64,000 nucleotides of DNA from JADZAI01 sp964390465 (GCA_964390465.1 CAYMIJ010000012.1:9999-73998); one strand, 5' to 3'. Counted from the stretch's first letter, positions 24,206 to 31,814 are shown. The notes: generated from the sequence alone by a model not told the origin. Numbers and translations: made by a program.

Positions 24206-24750
24206 TTACCCTCGCCCCGCCCCCGCGCCTTGATGAAACCCGCGCCTTCAAGCCCGTCCGCATCGCGCTCCTCACCGTGTCCGACACGCGCACGCTGGCC
24301 GAGGATAAATCCGGCGACATCCTTGTCGAACGGCTGACCGGCGCTGGCCACATCCTTGCCGCCCGCACGCTGGTGCGCGATGATATCGCCGCCATTCAAT
24401 TATCCGTACGCGGATGGATTGCCGATGCGGCCATCGACGTGGTCATCACCACGGGCGGCACGGGCCTCACCGGCCGCGACGTGACCGTGGAAGCCATGCG
24501 CCCGCTCTTTGAAAAAGAGATCGACGGCTTCGCCGCCATCTTCCATGTCATTTCCTACATGACCATCGGCACCTCGACCGTGCAGTCGCGCGCCTGTGCG
24601 GGCGTAGCGAACGGCACCTATCTTTTCTGCCTGCCCGGCTCCTCGGGTGGCGTGAAGGATGCGTGGGACCACATCCTGAAATATCAGCTCGACGCGCGGC
24701 ATCGGCCCTGCAACTTCGTCGAGATCATGCCGCGCCTCATGGAACGCTGA
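24202..24750 (+). CDS. moaB: Molybdenum cofactor biosynthesis protein B
   Basis: 182 aa. The MoaB/MogA fold is shown by LLTVSDTRTLAEDKSGD, the glycine-rich ITTGGTGLTGRDVT that binds molybdopterin, and GTYLFCLPGSSGGVKDAW. MoaB adenylates molybdopterin or assists it, ahead of molybdenum insertion. The GTG start overlaps the udg stop. The neighbouring udg and yjbR have no obvious functional link. The call is secure at family level; MogA would have different spacing. Confidence 0.94.
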   Translation: MITLAPPPRLDETRAFKPVRIALLTVSDTRTLAEDKSGDILVERLTGAGHILAARTLVRDDIAAIQLSVRGWIADAAIDVVITTGGTGLTGRDVTVEAMRPLFEKEIDGFAAIFHVISYMTIGTSTVQSRACAGVANGTYLFCLPGSSGGVKDAWDHILKYQLDARHRPCNFVEIMPRLMER

Positions 24751-24753
24751 GCA

Positions 24754-25131
24754 ATGGCACGCAAAACCGCCCTGCTTTCGCCAGAGGCGTTTGACGCCTA
24801 TTGCGCCAGTCTGCCCGGCACCACGATGGTCATCCAGTGGGGCGGTGCGCATGTGTGGAAAGTGGGCGGCAAGGTGTTCGCGATCGGCGGCTGGGGCGAT
24901 GGCGAGACACCCGCCTTCACCTTCAAGGTCACGCCGCTCGCCTTTGAGATTTTGCAGGAACAACCCGGCCTGCGCCCCGCGCCCTACCTTGCCTCGCGCG
25001 GCATGAAATGGATCCAGCACCACGCCGCCCCCGGCCTCGGCGCGAACGATCTCAAGGCCTATCTGAAACAGTCCTACGATCTCATCGTGGCAGGCCTGCC
25101 CAAAAAGACCCGCGCAGGGCTGGGTGTGTAA
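24754..25131 (+). CDS. MmcQ/YjbR family protein
   Basis: 125 aa. MVIQWGGAHVWKVGGKVFAI and KVTPLAFEILQEQPGLRPAPYL followed by KWIQHHAAPGL and LKAYLKQSYDLIVAGLPKK match the YjbR/MmcQ fold, a small CyaY-like domain with putative DNA-binding ability. It begins 4 bases after moaB and completes that operon. Its last 141 bases recur at 25943-26083 with about 90% identity, so this gene is intact but may carry a replaced 3' end. Confidence 0.9.
   Translation: MARKTALLSPEAFDAYCASLPGTTMVIQWGGAHVWKVGGKVFAIGGWGDGETPAFTFKVTPLAFEILQEQPGLRPAPYLASRGMKWIQHHAAPGLGANDLKAYLKQSYDLIVAGLPKKTRAGLGV
24991..25131 (+). repeat. Direct repeat, copy 1 (3' end of yjbR)
   Basis: 141 bases covering the last 47 codons and stop of yjbR. 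They align without gaps to 25943-26083; differences are scattered substitutions, many at third codon positions, apart from the last four codons. Homology begins abruptly at GCCTCGCGC in both copies and ends at the stop codons. Confidence 0.9.
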
Positions 25132-25405
25132 GGGTGGCTAACGGCCTGATGCGAGCCGAACGACAAGCGTTATGAGCCTTGATCCCGACGATGCGCCGCA
25201 CTGCGCTTGAAGTTGAGAGACTTATCTTCATCCCGCACATCTGCGGAGAACAGCCTGTATGCTTTCCGAAACCGATGTCGACAAAGCGGTCGCGTATGCC
25301 TCCAGGTGCGTAGAAAAGTGGCTTACGGCCAAGCGCCATTGCCTTGGGGGTGGGGGGAGAGGAGCTAAGTGTCCCGGCCCGTCGGCAAACCGGGTCGGAG
25401 CTTTT
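25132..25405. other. Left part of the insert, no gene recognised
   Basis: Between the yjbR stop and the first small insert gene. Open frames on both strands here are short, lack ribosome binding sites and resemble no family. A purine-rich run (GGGGGTGGGGGGAGAGGAG, about 25347-25365) stands out. I see no tRNA, inverted repeat end or integrase remnant. Confidence 0.5.
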
Positions 25406-25603
25406 TTATTGACTTGGCACATCGTCAGGATGCGGGGCTTGCAGTACGCGCTGGCACCAATATGGCGGGTCGCGAGGGTCAGCTTCGCCCGGTTCATACC
25501 AGCGATGCCCCGTCCACATCCAAACTTCCCAATCGTTGCCGCGCTTTGGTACTACATAGAAGTACCCTGGTCGGTCTTCGTTTAATTTGCGCGGGATAAT
25601 CAT
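25406..25603 (-). CDS. Hypothetical protein of the yjbR-flanked insert
   Basis: 65 aa, unusually rich in Trp, Pro and Asp: NDWEVWMWTGHRWYEPGEAD is its centre. No signal peptide, membrane segment or known domain. The ATG overlaps the stop of the upstream 86-aa gene (ATGA), which supports real translation. The two form a small operon on the strand opposite to yjbR. The family is not recognised. Confidence 0.6.
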   Translation of the reverse strand: MIIPRKLNEDRPGYFYVVPKRGNDWEVWMWTGHRWYEPGEADPRDPPYWCQRVLQAPHPDDVPSQ

Positions 25604-25860
25604 AGTTCGGGTACGCGGACTTCCTGCAAAATCGACCCGTCGCTGTCGACCGAACAGAATGCCACCTTAACTTCAGGGAACTTCTTTCTGAACTTCGTCG
25701 AAAGTATCGCCTGAAATTCGTTAAACTCTAAGACCGCAAGGTTTTCGCCGCGCGCCTTGATACGGTAGAAGTTCAAGCCGCCGCTGAACTCTAGCTCAAA
25801 GTCGTCGTCGTAGGCTGCAAGGTGACGTTTCAAGTCGCCAACGGTAAAAGCGTCGGACAT
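25600..25860 (-). CDS. Hypothetical protein of the yjbR-flanked insert, phage-like small protein
   Basis: 86 aa beginning MSDAFTVGDLKRHLAAYDDD. The opening TVGDLKRHL..YDDDFELEF is a pattern I associate with small uncharacterised proteins of phages and other mobile elements, from memory only. GGGGAA lies 6-7 bases before the ATG. No catalytic motif is visible; the protein is acidic with a C-terminal beta-rich end (EVKVAFCSVDSDGSILQEVRV). It starts the two-gene operon with the 65-aa protein. Codon composition differs from the GC-rich flanks. Confidence 0.65.
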   Translation of the reverse strand: MSDAFTVGDLKRHLAAYDDDFELEFSGGLNFYRIKARGENLAVLEFNEFQAILSTKFRKKFPEVKVAFCSVDSDGSILQEVRVPEL

Positions 25861-25942
25861 GCGATATTCCCCACTACGTTCGTGCTTGGACACAAACTGT
25901 AGCGCACAAAACGGGAACAAGTCTAGGCGAAGCCGGCCCCGC

Positions 25943-26083
25943 GCCTCGCGCTGTATGAAGTGGATCCAGCACCACGCCGCCCCCGGCCTCGTCGCGAACG
26001 ATCTCAAGGCCTATCTGAAACAGTCCTATGATCTGATCGTGGCAGGCCTGCCCAAAAAGACCCGCGCGGACCTCGGTATCTGA
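25943..26083 (+). pseudogene. Orphan 3' end of yjbR (direct repeat, copy 2)
   Basis: 47 codons plus stop that match the C-terminus of the intact yjbR: MKWIQHHAAPGLVANDLKAY and the following YDLIVAGLPKKTR. Only scattered substitutions separate the copies, most of them silent, so this was a functional coding sequence until recently or diverged in another strain. It has no start and no ribosome binding site of its own. It is most simply the displaced original 3' end left behind an insertion, or a relic of tandem duplication. Confidence 0.85.
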
Positions 26084-26123
26084 AGCCGTGACTGTCAGGG
26101 CCGCGCTGTCGCCATGTCATAAT

Positions 26124-26149
26124 GGCAGGCCGGACCTGCCCTGATTTTA
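26124..26149 (+). terminator. Candidate intrinsic terminator
   Basis: GGCAGG-CCGGA-CCTGCC (26124-26140) forms a 6-bp GC stem with a 5-base loop, followed by CTGATTTTA. It sits 40 bases after the orphan yjbR end, where the udg-moaB-yjbR transcript would originally have stopped. The T-run is short. Confidence 0.4.
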
Positions 26150-26259
26150 GATGCTTTTGTCGAAAAGCGCGGTTCAACCACCTCAGCCCCCAGCGGCGCG
26201 GCCTGATTTTCCGAAATCAAAGAACGAATAAGACCAGCCAATGAGTATCAGGACAGAAT

Positions 26260-26274
26260 GTTCTTGATTTGTTC
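26260..26274. promoter_or_regulatory. LexA-binding site (alphaproteobacterial SOS box)
   Basis: GTTC-TTGATTT-GTTC exactly matches the GTTC-N7-GTTC direct repeat bound by LexA in Alphaproteobacteria. It lies 24 bases upstream of the ATG of the radical SAM gene, where it would overlap the promoter or transcription start. I looked by eye at the other longer intergenic stretches and saw no second perfect copy. Confidence 0.75.
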
Positions 26275-26298
26275 TTTTATAGTGCTTACATTGTCAGC

Positions 26299-27432
26299 AT
26301 GAACGCTCGTAATGCCCTTCGCAGCGTCGCGCCGCTGGCCCCTGTCCCCACTCCCCGCAAGGGCCGTGGCGCACTGACCAATGCGGACGGGCGTTACGAG
26401 CGGTTCAGCCATCATGCCGAAGCCGATGGCTGGCAGCGCGATCCCTTGCCCACTCGGGAAGGTGACGAGGCGCCCAAGCTGCGCACCACCGTGCTTTACG
26501 ACGCCACACGCTCCATCATCGCGCGCAACACCTCGCCCGACCTTTCCTTCGACCGCTCGATCAACCCCTATCGCGGCTGCGAACATGGTTGCGTCTATTG
26601 TTTCGCGCGGCCAACCCACGCTTATCTCGGCCTCTCGCCCGGCCTCGACTTTGAAACCCGCCTTCTGGTGAAGCCGCGTGCCGCCGAACTGCTGGAGGCT
26701 GAACTCGCCGCGCCCGGCTACCAGCCGCGCACACTGGCGCTGGGCACAAATACCGATCCCTATCAGCCACTGGAAAGCGAACACCGCATCACCCGTCAGG
26801 TGCTGGAGGTGCTGGCCCGCCACAACCATCCGGTCGCCATCGTCACCAAGTCGCATCTCGTCACCCGCGATATCGACATTCTGGCCTCCATGGCGGCAAA
26901 GGGGTTGGCCAAGGTCGCCATCTCGCTCACCACGCTCGACCCCGCGCTGGCCCGCGCCATGGAGCCACGCGCCGCCACGCCCGCCAAACGGCTGGATACC
27001 ATCCGCGCCCTGTCACGCGCCGGCATTCCAACCGCGGTGATGACGGCCCCGCTCATCCCCGCGCTCAATGATATGGAGATGGAAGATATCCTCACCGCCG
27101 CGCGCGAGGCCGGGGCCGTTGCGGCGGGTTATGTCGTTCTGCGCCTGCCGCTGGAAATCAAGGATCTGTTCCGCGAATGGCTCACCGCCCATGTGCCCGA
27201 CAAGGCCGCGCATGTGATGGCACTGGTGCGCTCCATGCGTGGCGGGCGCGATTACGACGCGCAATGGTCGACCCGCCAGAAAGGCACCGGCCCTTATGCG
27301 AAACTCATCGCGCACCGTTTCCGTCTGGCGGCCCGCCGTCTTGGCCTCAACCAGCAATCCTTCCCGCTTGATGCCACGCAGTTCCTGCGCCCTCAGAAAG
27401 CCCTGACAAACCGCCAGTTGAGCCTGCTGTGA
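26299..27432 (+). CDS. PA0069-family radical SAM protein (SplB-like)
   Basis: 377 aa. The 4Fe-4S cluster motif is C94-x3-C98-x2-C101 in YRGCEHGCVYCFARP, and the N-terminal GRGALTNADGRYE with IIARNTSPDLSFDRSINPY is typical of the PA0069 group, related to spore photoproduct lyase (COG1533, annotated as DNA-repair photolyase-like). The reaction is unknown. The ATG after the SOS box is chosen over one 30 bases earlier, which would lie within the LexA site. The stop overlaps the next start (GTGA), so rnhB could be cotranscribed and share DNA-damage control. Confidence 0.92.
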   Translation: MNARNALRSVAPLAPVPTPRKGRGALTNADGRYERFSHHAEADGWQRDPLPTREGDEAPKLRTTVLYDATRSIIARNTSPDLSFDRSINPYRGCEHGCVYCFARPTHAYLGLSPGLDFETRLLVKPRAAELLEAELAAPGYQPRTLALGTNTDPYQPLESEHRITRQVLEVLARHNHPVAIVTKSHLVTRDIDILASMAAKGLAKVAISLTTLDPALARAMEPRAATPAKRLDTIRALSRAGIPTAVMTAPLIPALNDMEMEDILTAAREAGAVAAGYVVLRLPLEIKDLFREWLTAHVPDKAAHVMALVRSMRGGRDYDAQWSTRQKGTGPYAKLIAHRFRLAARRLGLNQQSFPLDATQFLRPQKALTNRQLSLL

Positions 27433-28220
27433 CGGCGCTTTCCATCCACAGCTATCGTCCTTTGCGATTCGCCCCTGCGGCCCCGAATCGGGTTAGTGTG
27501 GCAGTCATGGTGCACGCTCCGAAACGGCGCGAGGCTTTGCTCACCCTCGATGGGGGCGGAGAGCGGCCGGATTTTGCCGCCGAGCGTCAGGTCGCAGCGC
27601 TTTATGGCCTGCCGGTCGTGGGGATTGATGAGGCCGGGCGCGGTCCGTGGGCCGGGCCGGTGGTGGCGGGCGCGGTGATGCTCGACCTGAGCCGCACCCC
27701 GCCCGATAGTCTCAACGATTCCAAGAAACTCACCGAAGCCCTGCGTGACCGTCTGTATGACGATATTCTGGAAGTGGCGCTGGGCCACGGCATTGGTGTC
27801 GTCACGGCGCAGGAGATCGACCAGCTCAACATCCGCCAGGCGACCCACCTCGCCATGCGCCGGGCGCTGGAGGCTCTGAACAAGGGGGCGGTGAAGCCCA
27901 CCGCCGCGCTGGTCGATGGCGATGACGCCCCGGCTCTCGACATCCCCACCCGAGCACTCATCAAGGGCGACAGCAAATCCTGCTCCATCGCGGCGGCCTC
28001 CATTCTGGCCAAGGTCACGCGCGACCGGCTGATGACCGCCTTTGATACCGTCTATCCGGGCTATGGTTTTGCCCGCCACAAGGGCTATGGCACGCCGCAG
28101 CACGCACAGGCTCTGTTGCGGCTTGGTCCTTGCCCGATCCATCGGCTCACCTTCGCGCCGGTTGCGGCAGCGCGGGCTGCGGCAGATGAGTCACAACGGA
28201 CTCATCCGCCCGCAATCTGA
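27429..28220 (+). CDS. rnhB: Ribonuclease HII
   Basis: 263 aa from the GTG that overlaps the preceding stop; an internal ATG at 27507 (residue 27) would give 237 aa and is an equally good start. RNase HII cleaves RNA in RNA-DNA hybrids and starts removal of single ribonucleotides. GIDEAGRGPWAGPVVAGAV holds D67 and E68 of the active site; LIKGDSKSCSIAAASILAKV and YPGYGFARHKGYGTPQH follow. An imperfect GATTCG...CGAATC inverted repeat containing two GANTC sites lies between the two starts. Confidence 0.95.
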   Translation: MTALSIHSYRPLRFAPAAPNRVSVAVMVHAPKRREALLTLDGGGERPDFAAERQVAALYGLPVVGIDEAGRGPWAGPVVAGAVMLDLSRTPPDSLNDSKKLTEALRDRLYDDILEVALGHGIGVVTAQEIDQLNIRQATHLAMRRALEALNKGAVKPTAALVDGDDAPALDIPTRALIKGDSKSCSIAAASILAKVTRDRLMTAFDTVYPGYGFARHKGYGTPQHAQALLRLGPCPIHRLTFAPVAAARAAADESQRTHPPAI

Positions 28221-28228
28221 CCGTATGG

Positions 28229-28369
28229 TTAATTCAGACCCCCTATATCTTGGGCCGCATTAACCCTCAGACTCCACAATCAGTTCTGTTAACACTTTGA
28301 TTCCATTGAGACTCTTGACCGTGAGTCGCCGAAGACTCAGCGTTCGCGCCAACAGGTGGCGGGGTTCTC
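28229..28369 (+). promoter_or_regulatory. ccrM control region with five GANTC sites and three TTAA half-sites
   Basis: GANTC sites occur at 28270, 28299, 28310, 28323 and 28334 (five in 69 bases; random expectation is about one per 256). TTAA-containing half-sites resembling CtrA targets occur at 28229, 28260 and 28289 (the last as GTTAAC), but none shows the full TTAA-N7-TTAA spacing. In Caulobacter, ccrM is controlled by CtrA and by the methylation state of GANTC sites in its promoter, so the arrangement suggests the same kind of cell-cycle feedback. Confidence 0.65.
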
Positions 28370-29569
28370 ATGTCTCAGGCAGCGGTCATAACGAAGGGTG
28401 CGCGCGCGCCCAAACTGCCGGTCGACACGATCGTGGCGGGCGACTGCATCGAGGCGCTGAAAATGCTGCCCGACGCCAGTGTCGACCTCGTCTTTGCCGA
28501 TCCGCCCTACAACCTCCAGCTTCAGGGCGATCTGCACCGGCCCGACCAGTCCAAGGTCGATGCCGTCAACGACGCATGGGACAAGTTCGCCTCGTTCACA
28601 GCCTATGATGCTTTCACCCGCGCCTGGCTGGCGGAATGCCGACGCATACTCAAACCCACTGGCTCGCTCTGGGTCATCGGCTCGTATCACAATATTTTCC
28701 GCGTCGGCACGATCCTACAGGATCTCGGCTACTGGATTCTCAACGACATCGTGTGGCGCAAATCCAACCCGATGCCGAACTTTCGCGGGCGACGCTTCAC
28801 CAACGCACACGAAACGCTCATCTGGGCCTCGCCGGAAGCGAACGCCACCGGCTACACCTTCAACTATGAAGCGATGAAGCAGCTGAACGAAGGCGTGCAG
28901 ATGCGCTCGGACTGGCTCATTCCGCTCTGCACGGGCGGTGAGCGTCTCAAGGGCGATGATGGCGCCAAGGCTCACCCGACCCAGAAGCCCGAGGCCCTGC
29001 TCCACCGCGTCGTCATGGCCTCCACCAAGCCCGGCGACATCGTGCTCGACCCGTTCTTCGGCACCGGCACCACAGGCGCGGTCGCCAAGCGTCTGGGCCG
29101 TCACTATATCGGCATTGAACGCGATGCCGGTTACATCAAGGTGGCGCGCGAACGCATCCGACAGGTCATACCAGCCTCAGCCGAAGACATTGCCCTGCCC
29201 AAGCCCAAGCGCGAGGAAGTGCGCGTGCCGTTCGGTCAGGTCATTGAACGCGGCCTGCTCGATCCGGGGCAGAAACTCTATGATCCCTCCAAGCGCCACG
29301 CCGCCCGCGTGAAGGCCGATGGCTCGCTCAGCGTCGATGGTGCGACCGGCTCGATCCACCAGATCGGCGCGCATGTGCAGGGCCTGCCCGCCTGCAATGG
29401 CTGGACGTTCTGGCACTTCATGGTCGATGGAAAACTCAAGCCCATCGACATATTGCGCCAGCAGATCAGGAACGAGATGGAAGCCGCCGAAGCTGCGCCC
29501 GCCCCTGTCGCCGCCGCTGCCTCAAGCACGAAGTCCAACGTCAAGCGCCTTCACGAACACCGAAGGTAG
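28370..29569 (+). CDS. ccrM: Cell-cycle-regulated adenine-N6 DNA methyltransferase (GANTC)
   Basis: 399 aa beta-class N6-adenine methyltransferase. The catalytic motif is FADPPYNLQLQGDL (DPPY at 44-47), followed by KPTGSLWVIGSYHNIFRVG, WRKSNPMPNFRGRRFTNAHE, AHPTQKPEALLHRVV and the SAM motif DPFFGTGTTGAVA. The C-terminal domain (about 270-380, ending with GWTFWHFMVDGKLKPIDILR) is the CcrM-specific DNA-recognition part. CcrM restores full GANTC methylation late in the cell cycle. No cognate restriction gene is adjacent, as expected. It is slightly longer than the Caulobacter enzyme and overlaps the 3' end of mutY by 48 bases on the other strand. Confidence 0.96.
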   Translation: MSQAAVITKGARAPKLPVDTIVAGDCIEALKMLPDASVDLVFADPPYNLQLQGDLHRPDQSKVDAVNDAWDKFASFTAYDAFTRAWLAECRRILKPTGSLWVIGSYHNIFRVGTILQDLGYWILNDIVWRKSNPMPNFRGRRFTNAHETLIWASPEANATGYTFNYEAMKQLNEGVQMRSDWLIPLCTGGERLKGDDGAKAHPTQKPEALLHRVVMASTKPGDIVLDPFFGTGTTGAVAKRLGRHYIGIERDAGYIKVARERIRQVIPASAEDIALPKPKREEVRVPFGQVIERGLLDPGQKLYDPSKRHAARVKADGSLSVDGATGSIHQIGAHVQGLPACNGWTFWHFMVDGKLKPIDILRQQIRNEMEAAEAAPAPVAAAASSTKSNVKRLHEHRR

Positions 29570-30583
29570 CCCTGCTTCAGCCAGCGCGCTGATGGCCACC
29601 CATTCGCCCGTCACGCGCGGGTACTTGGGCAGATGCGTCACATAAACATCCAGCGTCAGGCGGAAATGCGTGAACACATGCACCGCCTGCCCCGCCTGTT
29701 TGCGCCATGCCGCCTTCACCGGCGCATGGGCCAGAACGTCATCCGGCATCGTCGCCGCCCACTGCGTTGTCGGCACGCCCATCATGCCGCCGAGCAGACC
29801 CTTGGGCGGGCGGCGCACCAGCAACACATGACCATCGCATACCGCCACAAAGGCTGCGCCCGCACGCTCCGGCCGCTTCGCCTTCTCCGCCCGGCGCGGC
29901 AGGCTGTCGGCAATACCTTTCTTACGCCCCTCACATTCGGCCTGAAGCGGACACAGCACACAGGCGGGTGACTTCGGCGTGCAGATGGTCGCACCCAGAT
30001 CCATCAGCGCCTGTGCGAAGTCACCCGCCCGCATGTCAGGTGTCAGGTTTTCGGCAAGGCGCTTAAGTTCAGCCTTTGCAATGGGCAACGGCGTTTCCAC
30101 GGCGAACAGACGCGCCATCACGCGCTCGATATTCCCATCCACCGGCGTTGCTTTCAGCCCGAAGCCGATCGCCGCAATCGCTGCCGCCGTATAAGGACCG
30201 ACCCCCGGCAGATCGCGCAAGCGCGCTTCGTCCGCCGGAAACATACCGCCCATCTCGCGCGCCACCATTTGCGCCGCGGCATACAGGTTGCGGGCGCGGC
30301 TGTAATAGCCAAGCCCCGCCCAAGCCCGCATCACCTCGTCCACCGGCGCGGCCGCCAGTGCCTTCACATTTGGCCACATGGCCGTGAACTTCTCAAAATA
30401 AGGCTTCACGGCTGCCACGGTTGTCTGCTGCAGCATGATCTCCGAAAGCCACACCCTGTATGGGTCGGCCCTCTCGCCCTTGGCGTAGCGCCATGGCAAG
30501 GTGCGGGCATGGACATCATACCAGGCAAGCAGCACAGCGCTGACCGGCGGGCGGGATTTGCGTTTCGTCACGGGCACAGTCAT
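29522..30583 (-). CDS. mutY: Adenine DNA glycosylase
   Basis: 353 aa. MutY removes A mispaired with 8-oxoG. The helix-hairpin-helix is LPGVGPYTAAAIAAIGFG followed by the catalytic-Asp segment TPVDGNIERV; LSEIMLQQTTVAAV carries the catalytic Glu (about 48). The 4Fe-4S cluster ligands are in CTPKSPACVLCPLQAEC (C-x6-C-x2-C-x5-C), and a NUDIX-like C-terminal domain recognises 8-oxoG. The start at MTVPVTKRKSR is used because upstream frame lies inside the divergent DUF721 gene; the two ATGs overlap by 2 bases. Tail overlap with ccrM is 48 bases. Confidence 0.95.
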   Translation of the reverse strand: MTVPVTKRKSRPPVSAVLLAWYDVHARTLPWRYAKGERADPYRVWLSEIMLQQTTVAAVKPYFEKFTAMWPNVKALAAAPVDEVMRAWAGLGYYSRARNLYAAAQMVAREMGGMFPADEARLRDLPGVGPYTAAAIAAIGFGLKATPVDGNIERVMARLFAVETPLPIAKAELKRLAENLTPDMRAGDFAQALMDLGATICTPKSPACVLCPLQAECEGRKKGIADSLPRRAEKAKRPERAGAAFVAVCDGHVLLVRRPPKGLLGGMMGVPTTQWAATMPDDVLAHAPVKAAWRKQAGQAVHVFTHFRLTLDVYVTHLPKYPRVTGEWVAISALAEAGLPSVFVKALDVGLRA

Positions 30584-31094
30584 GCGCGGTGACGACGCAG
30601 CGGGCAAGACGCGCAGCCACCGTCGTGCGCCGCTTAAACTGTCGGCAACGGTCGGCCGCACGGCGCGTGAACTGGCCGCCGGACGCGGGCTTGATCTGCT
30701 GTCACTGGCCACGCGCTGGCGCGACATCGTGGGTGATGGTCTTGCCACGCATTGCCGCCCGGCTTCGCTGACAAAATCACGCAGTGGCGGCGCGATCCTC
30801 ACGCTTTCCACCGAAGGCGGCGCGGCGCTTCTGGTGCAGCATCAGCAGCGCGAGATCATCGCGCGGGTGAACGCAATGCTGGGGCCAGATGCCATCACAT
30901 CCATCAAGCTCATCCAGACCAGCGCTTTCGCAACCGCCGCGGCCCCGCCACGGCCCAAGCCCCGCCCGCCCGTTCTTGCCCCGCATGAAGAAGACGCCGT
31001 GCGCATGCAAACCCAGAAAGTCGCTGATCCCGACCTGCGCGACCGCCTGACGCGCCTGATGCGTCATGCCGTCGACGGTGCCAAGCGGCGCTGA
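30582..31094 (+). CDS. DUF721/DciA-like protein
   Basis: 170 aa. LDLLSLATRWRDIVGDGLAT, then CRPASLTKSRSGGAILTLST and ALLVQHQQREIIARVNAMLG form the DUF721 domain, the same fold as DciA, the helicase loader of bacteria lacking DnaC. A helicase-loading role is inferred from the family. The C-terminal 60 residues are a Pro-rich linker and a short basic tail. The start shares two bases with the divergent mutY start; an earlier in-frame ATG at 30501 would overlap mutY coding. It is followed 3 bases later by the DsbA-like gene. Confidence 0.85.
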   Translation: MRGDDAAGKTRSHRRAPLKLSATVGRTARELAAGRGLDLLSLATRWRDIVGDGLATHCRPASLTKSRSGGAILTLSTEGGAALLVQHQQREIIARVNAMLGPDAITSIKLIQTSAFATAAAPPRPKPRPPVLAPHEEDAVRMQTQKVADPDLRDRLTRLMRHAVDGAKRR

Positions 31095-31097
31095 CCC

Positions 31098-31775
31098 ATG
31101 CCCCATCGCCGTGCGCTTTTTCTGTCGCTGGGACTGACCATCCTGCTCATGCTCACAGCTGCTTTCGTGGTGTGGCTCTCACCGGCCCCAGCGATGACCG
31201 AAACCGATGCCCATGTTGAGCGCGTCCGCAATCTTCTTGCCATCGGCCCCGACGAAACTGGGCTTGGCAACAGGGCCGCGCCCATTCAGATGATTGAATA
31301 TGCCTCCCCCGGCTGTGGCCATTGCGCGGCCTTCATCATTGAAACGATGCCACGTATTCAGAAGGAATGGATCGAAACGGGGCAGGTCTTTTATGTGTTG
31401 CGCGATTATCCGTTCGATGATGCGTCAACCGCCGCTATCCTGATCGCGCGCTGCGTGCCGACCGAACGGTTCTACCCTTTCATGGAGCTGCTGCTGCGCA
31501 ATCAGCCCGCCTGGCATGAATCGTCTGTGGATAACCCAAGAGCGGCCCTGACTCTCCTGGCTGGTCAGGCTGGCATGACGGAACAACAGGTGGAATCCTG
31601 CCTTGGGAACGAATCGGCGCTCCGACAGCTCAGTCAACGTCGCGACGACGCCATGAAAGTTCTCAACGTCCGTCGGACACCGACTTTCTTCGTCAATGGC
31701 GAACGCATTGAAGGGGCGGCGGCGTTTAGTGAGTTCGAAACGAAGTTCAAGGCGCATCAGCCCGCGCCAAAATAA
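31098..31775 (+). CDS. DsbA-family thiol:disulfide oxidoreductase
   Basis: 225 aa. One N-terminal membrane helix (about 6-28) anchors or exports it. The thioredoxin-like domain has the active site CGHC (73-76) in EYASPGCGHCAAF and the cis-Pro loop VRRTPTFFVNGERIEGA. It likely oxidises or isomerises disulfides of periplasmic proteins. Its place between DUF721 and smc is conserved in Alphaproteobacteria, but no mechanistic tie to chromosome proteins is known. Confidence 0.92.
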   Translation: MPHRRALFLSLGLTILLMLTAAFVVWLSPAPAMTETDAHVERVRNLLAIGPDETGLGNRAAPIQMIEYASPGCGHCAAFIIETMPRIQKEWIETGQVFYVLRDYPFDDASTAAILIARCVPTERFYPFMELLLRNQPAWHESSVDNPRAALTLLAGQAGMTEQQVESCLGNESALRQLSQRRDDAMKVLNVRRTPTFFVNGERIEGAAAFSEFETKFKAHQPAPK

Positions 31776-31814
31776 AATGAACAGGGCTGTGTTGGTGAAG
31801 GGGCGAGTCTGTCT

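Noticed and set aside
25228..25585. Overlapping short frames on both strands in the left half of the yjbR insert
   Set aside because: No ribosome binding site, no coupling and no recognisable motif; they conflict with the better-supported 65-aa gene.
28370..29569. CcrM as part of a restriction system
   Set aside because: Sequence and C-terminal domain match the orphan cell-cycle enzyme, and neighbours (rnhB, mutY) are housekeeping genes.
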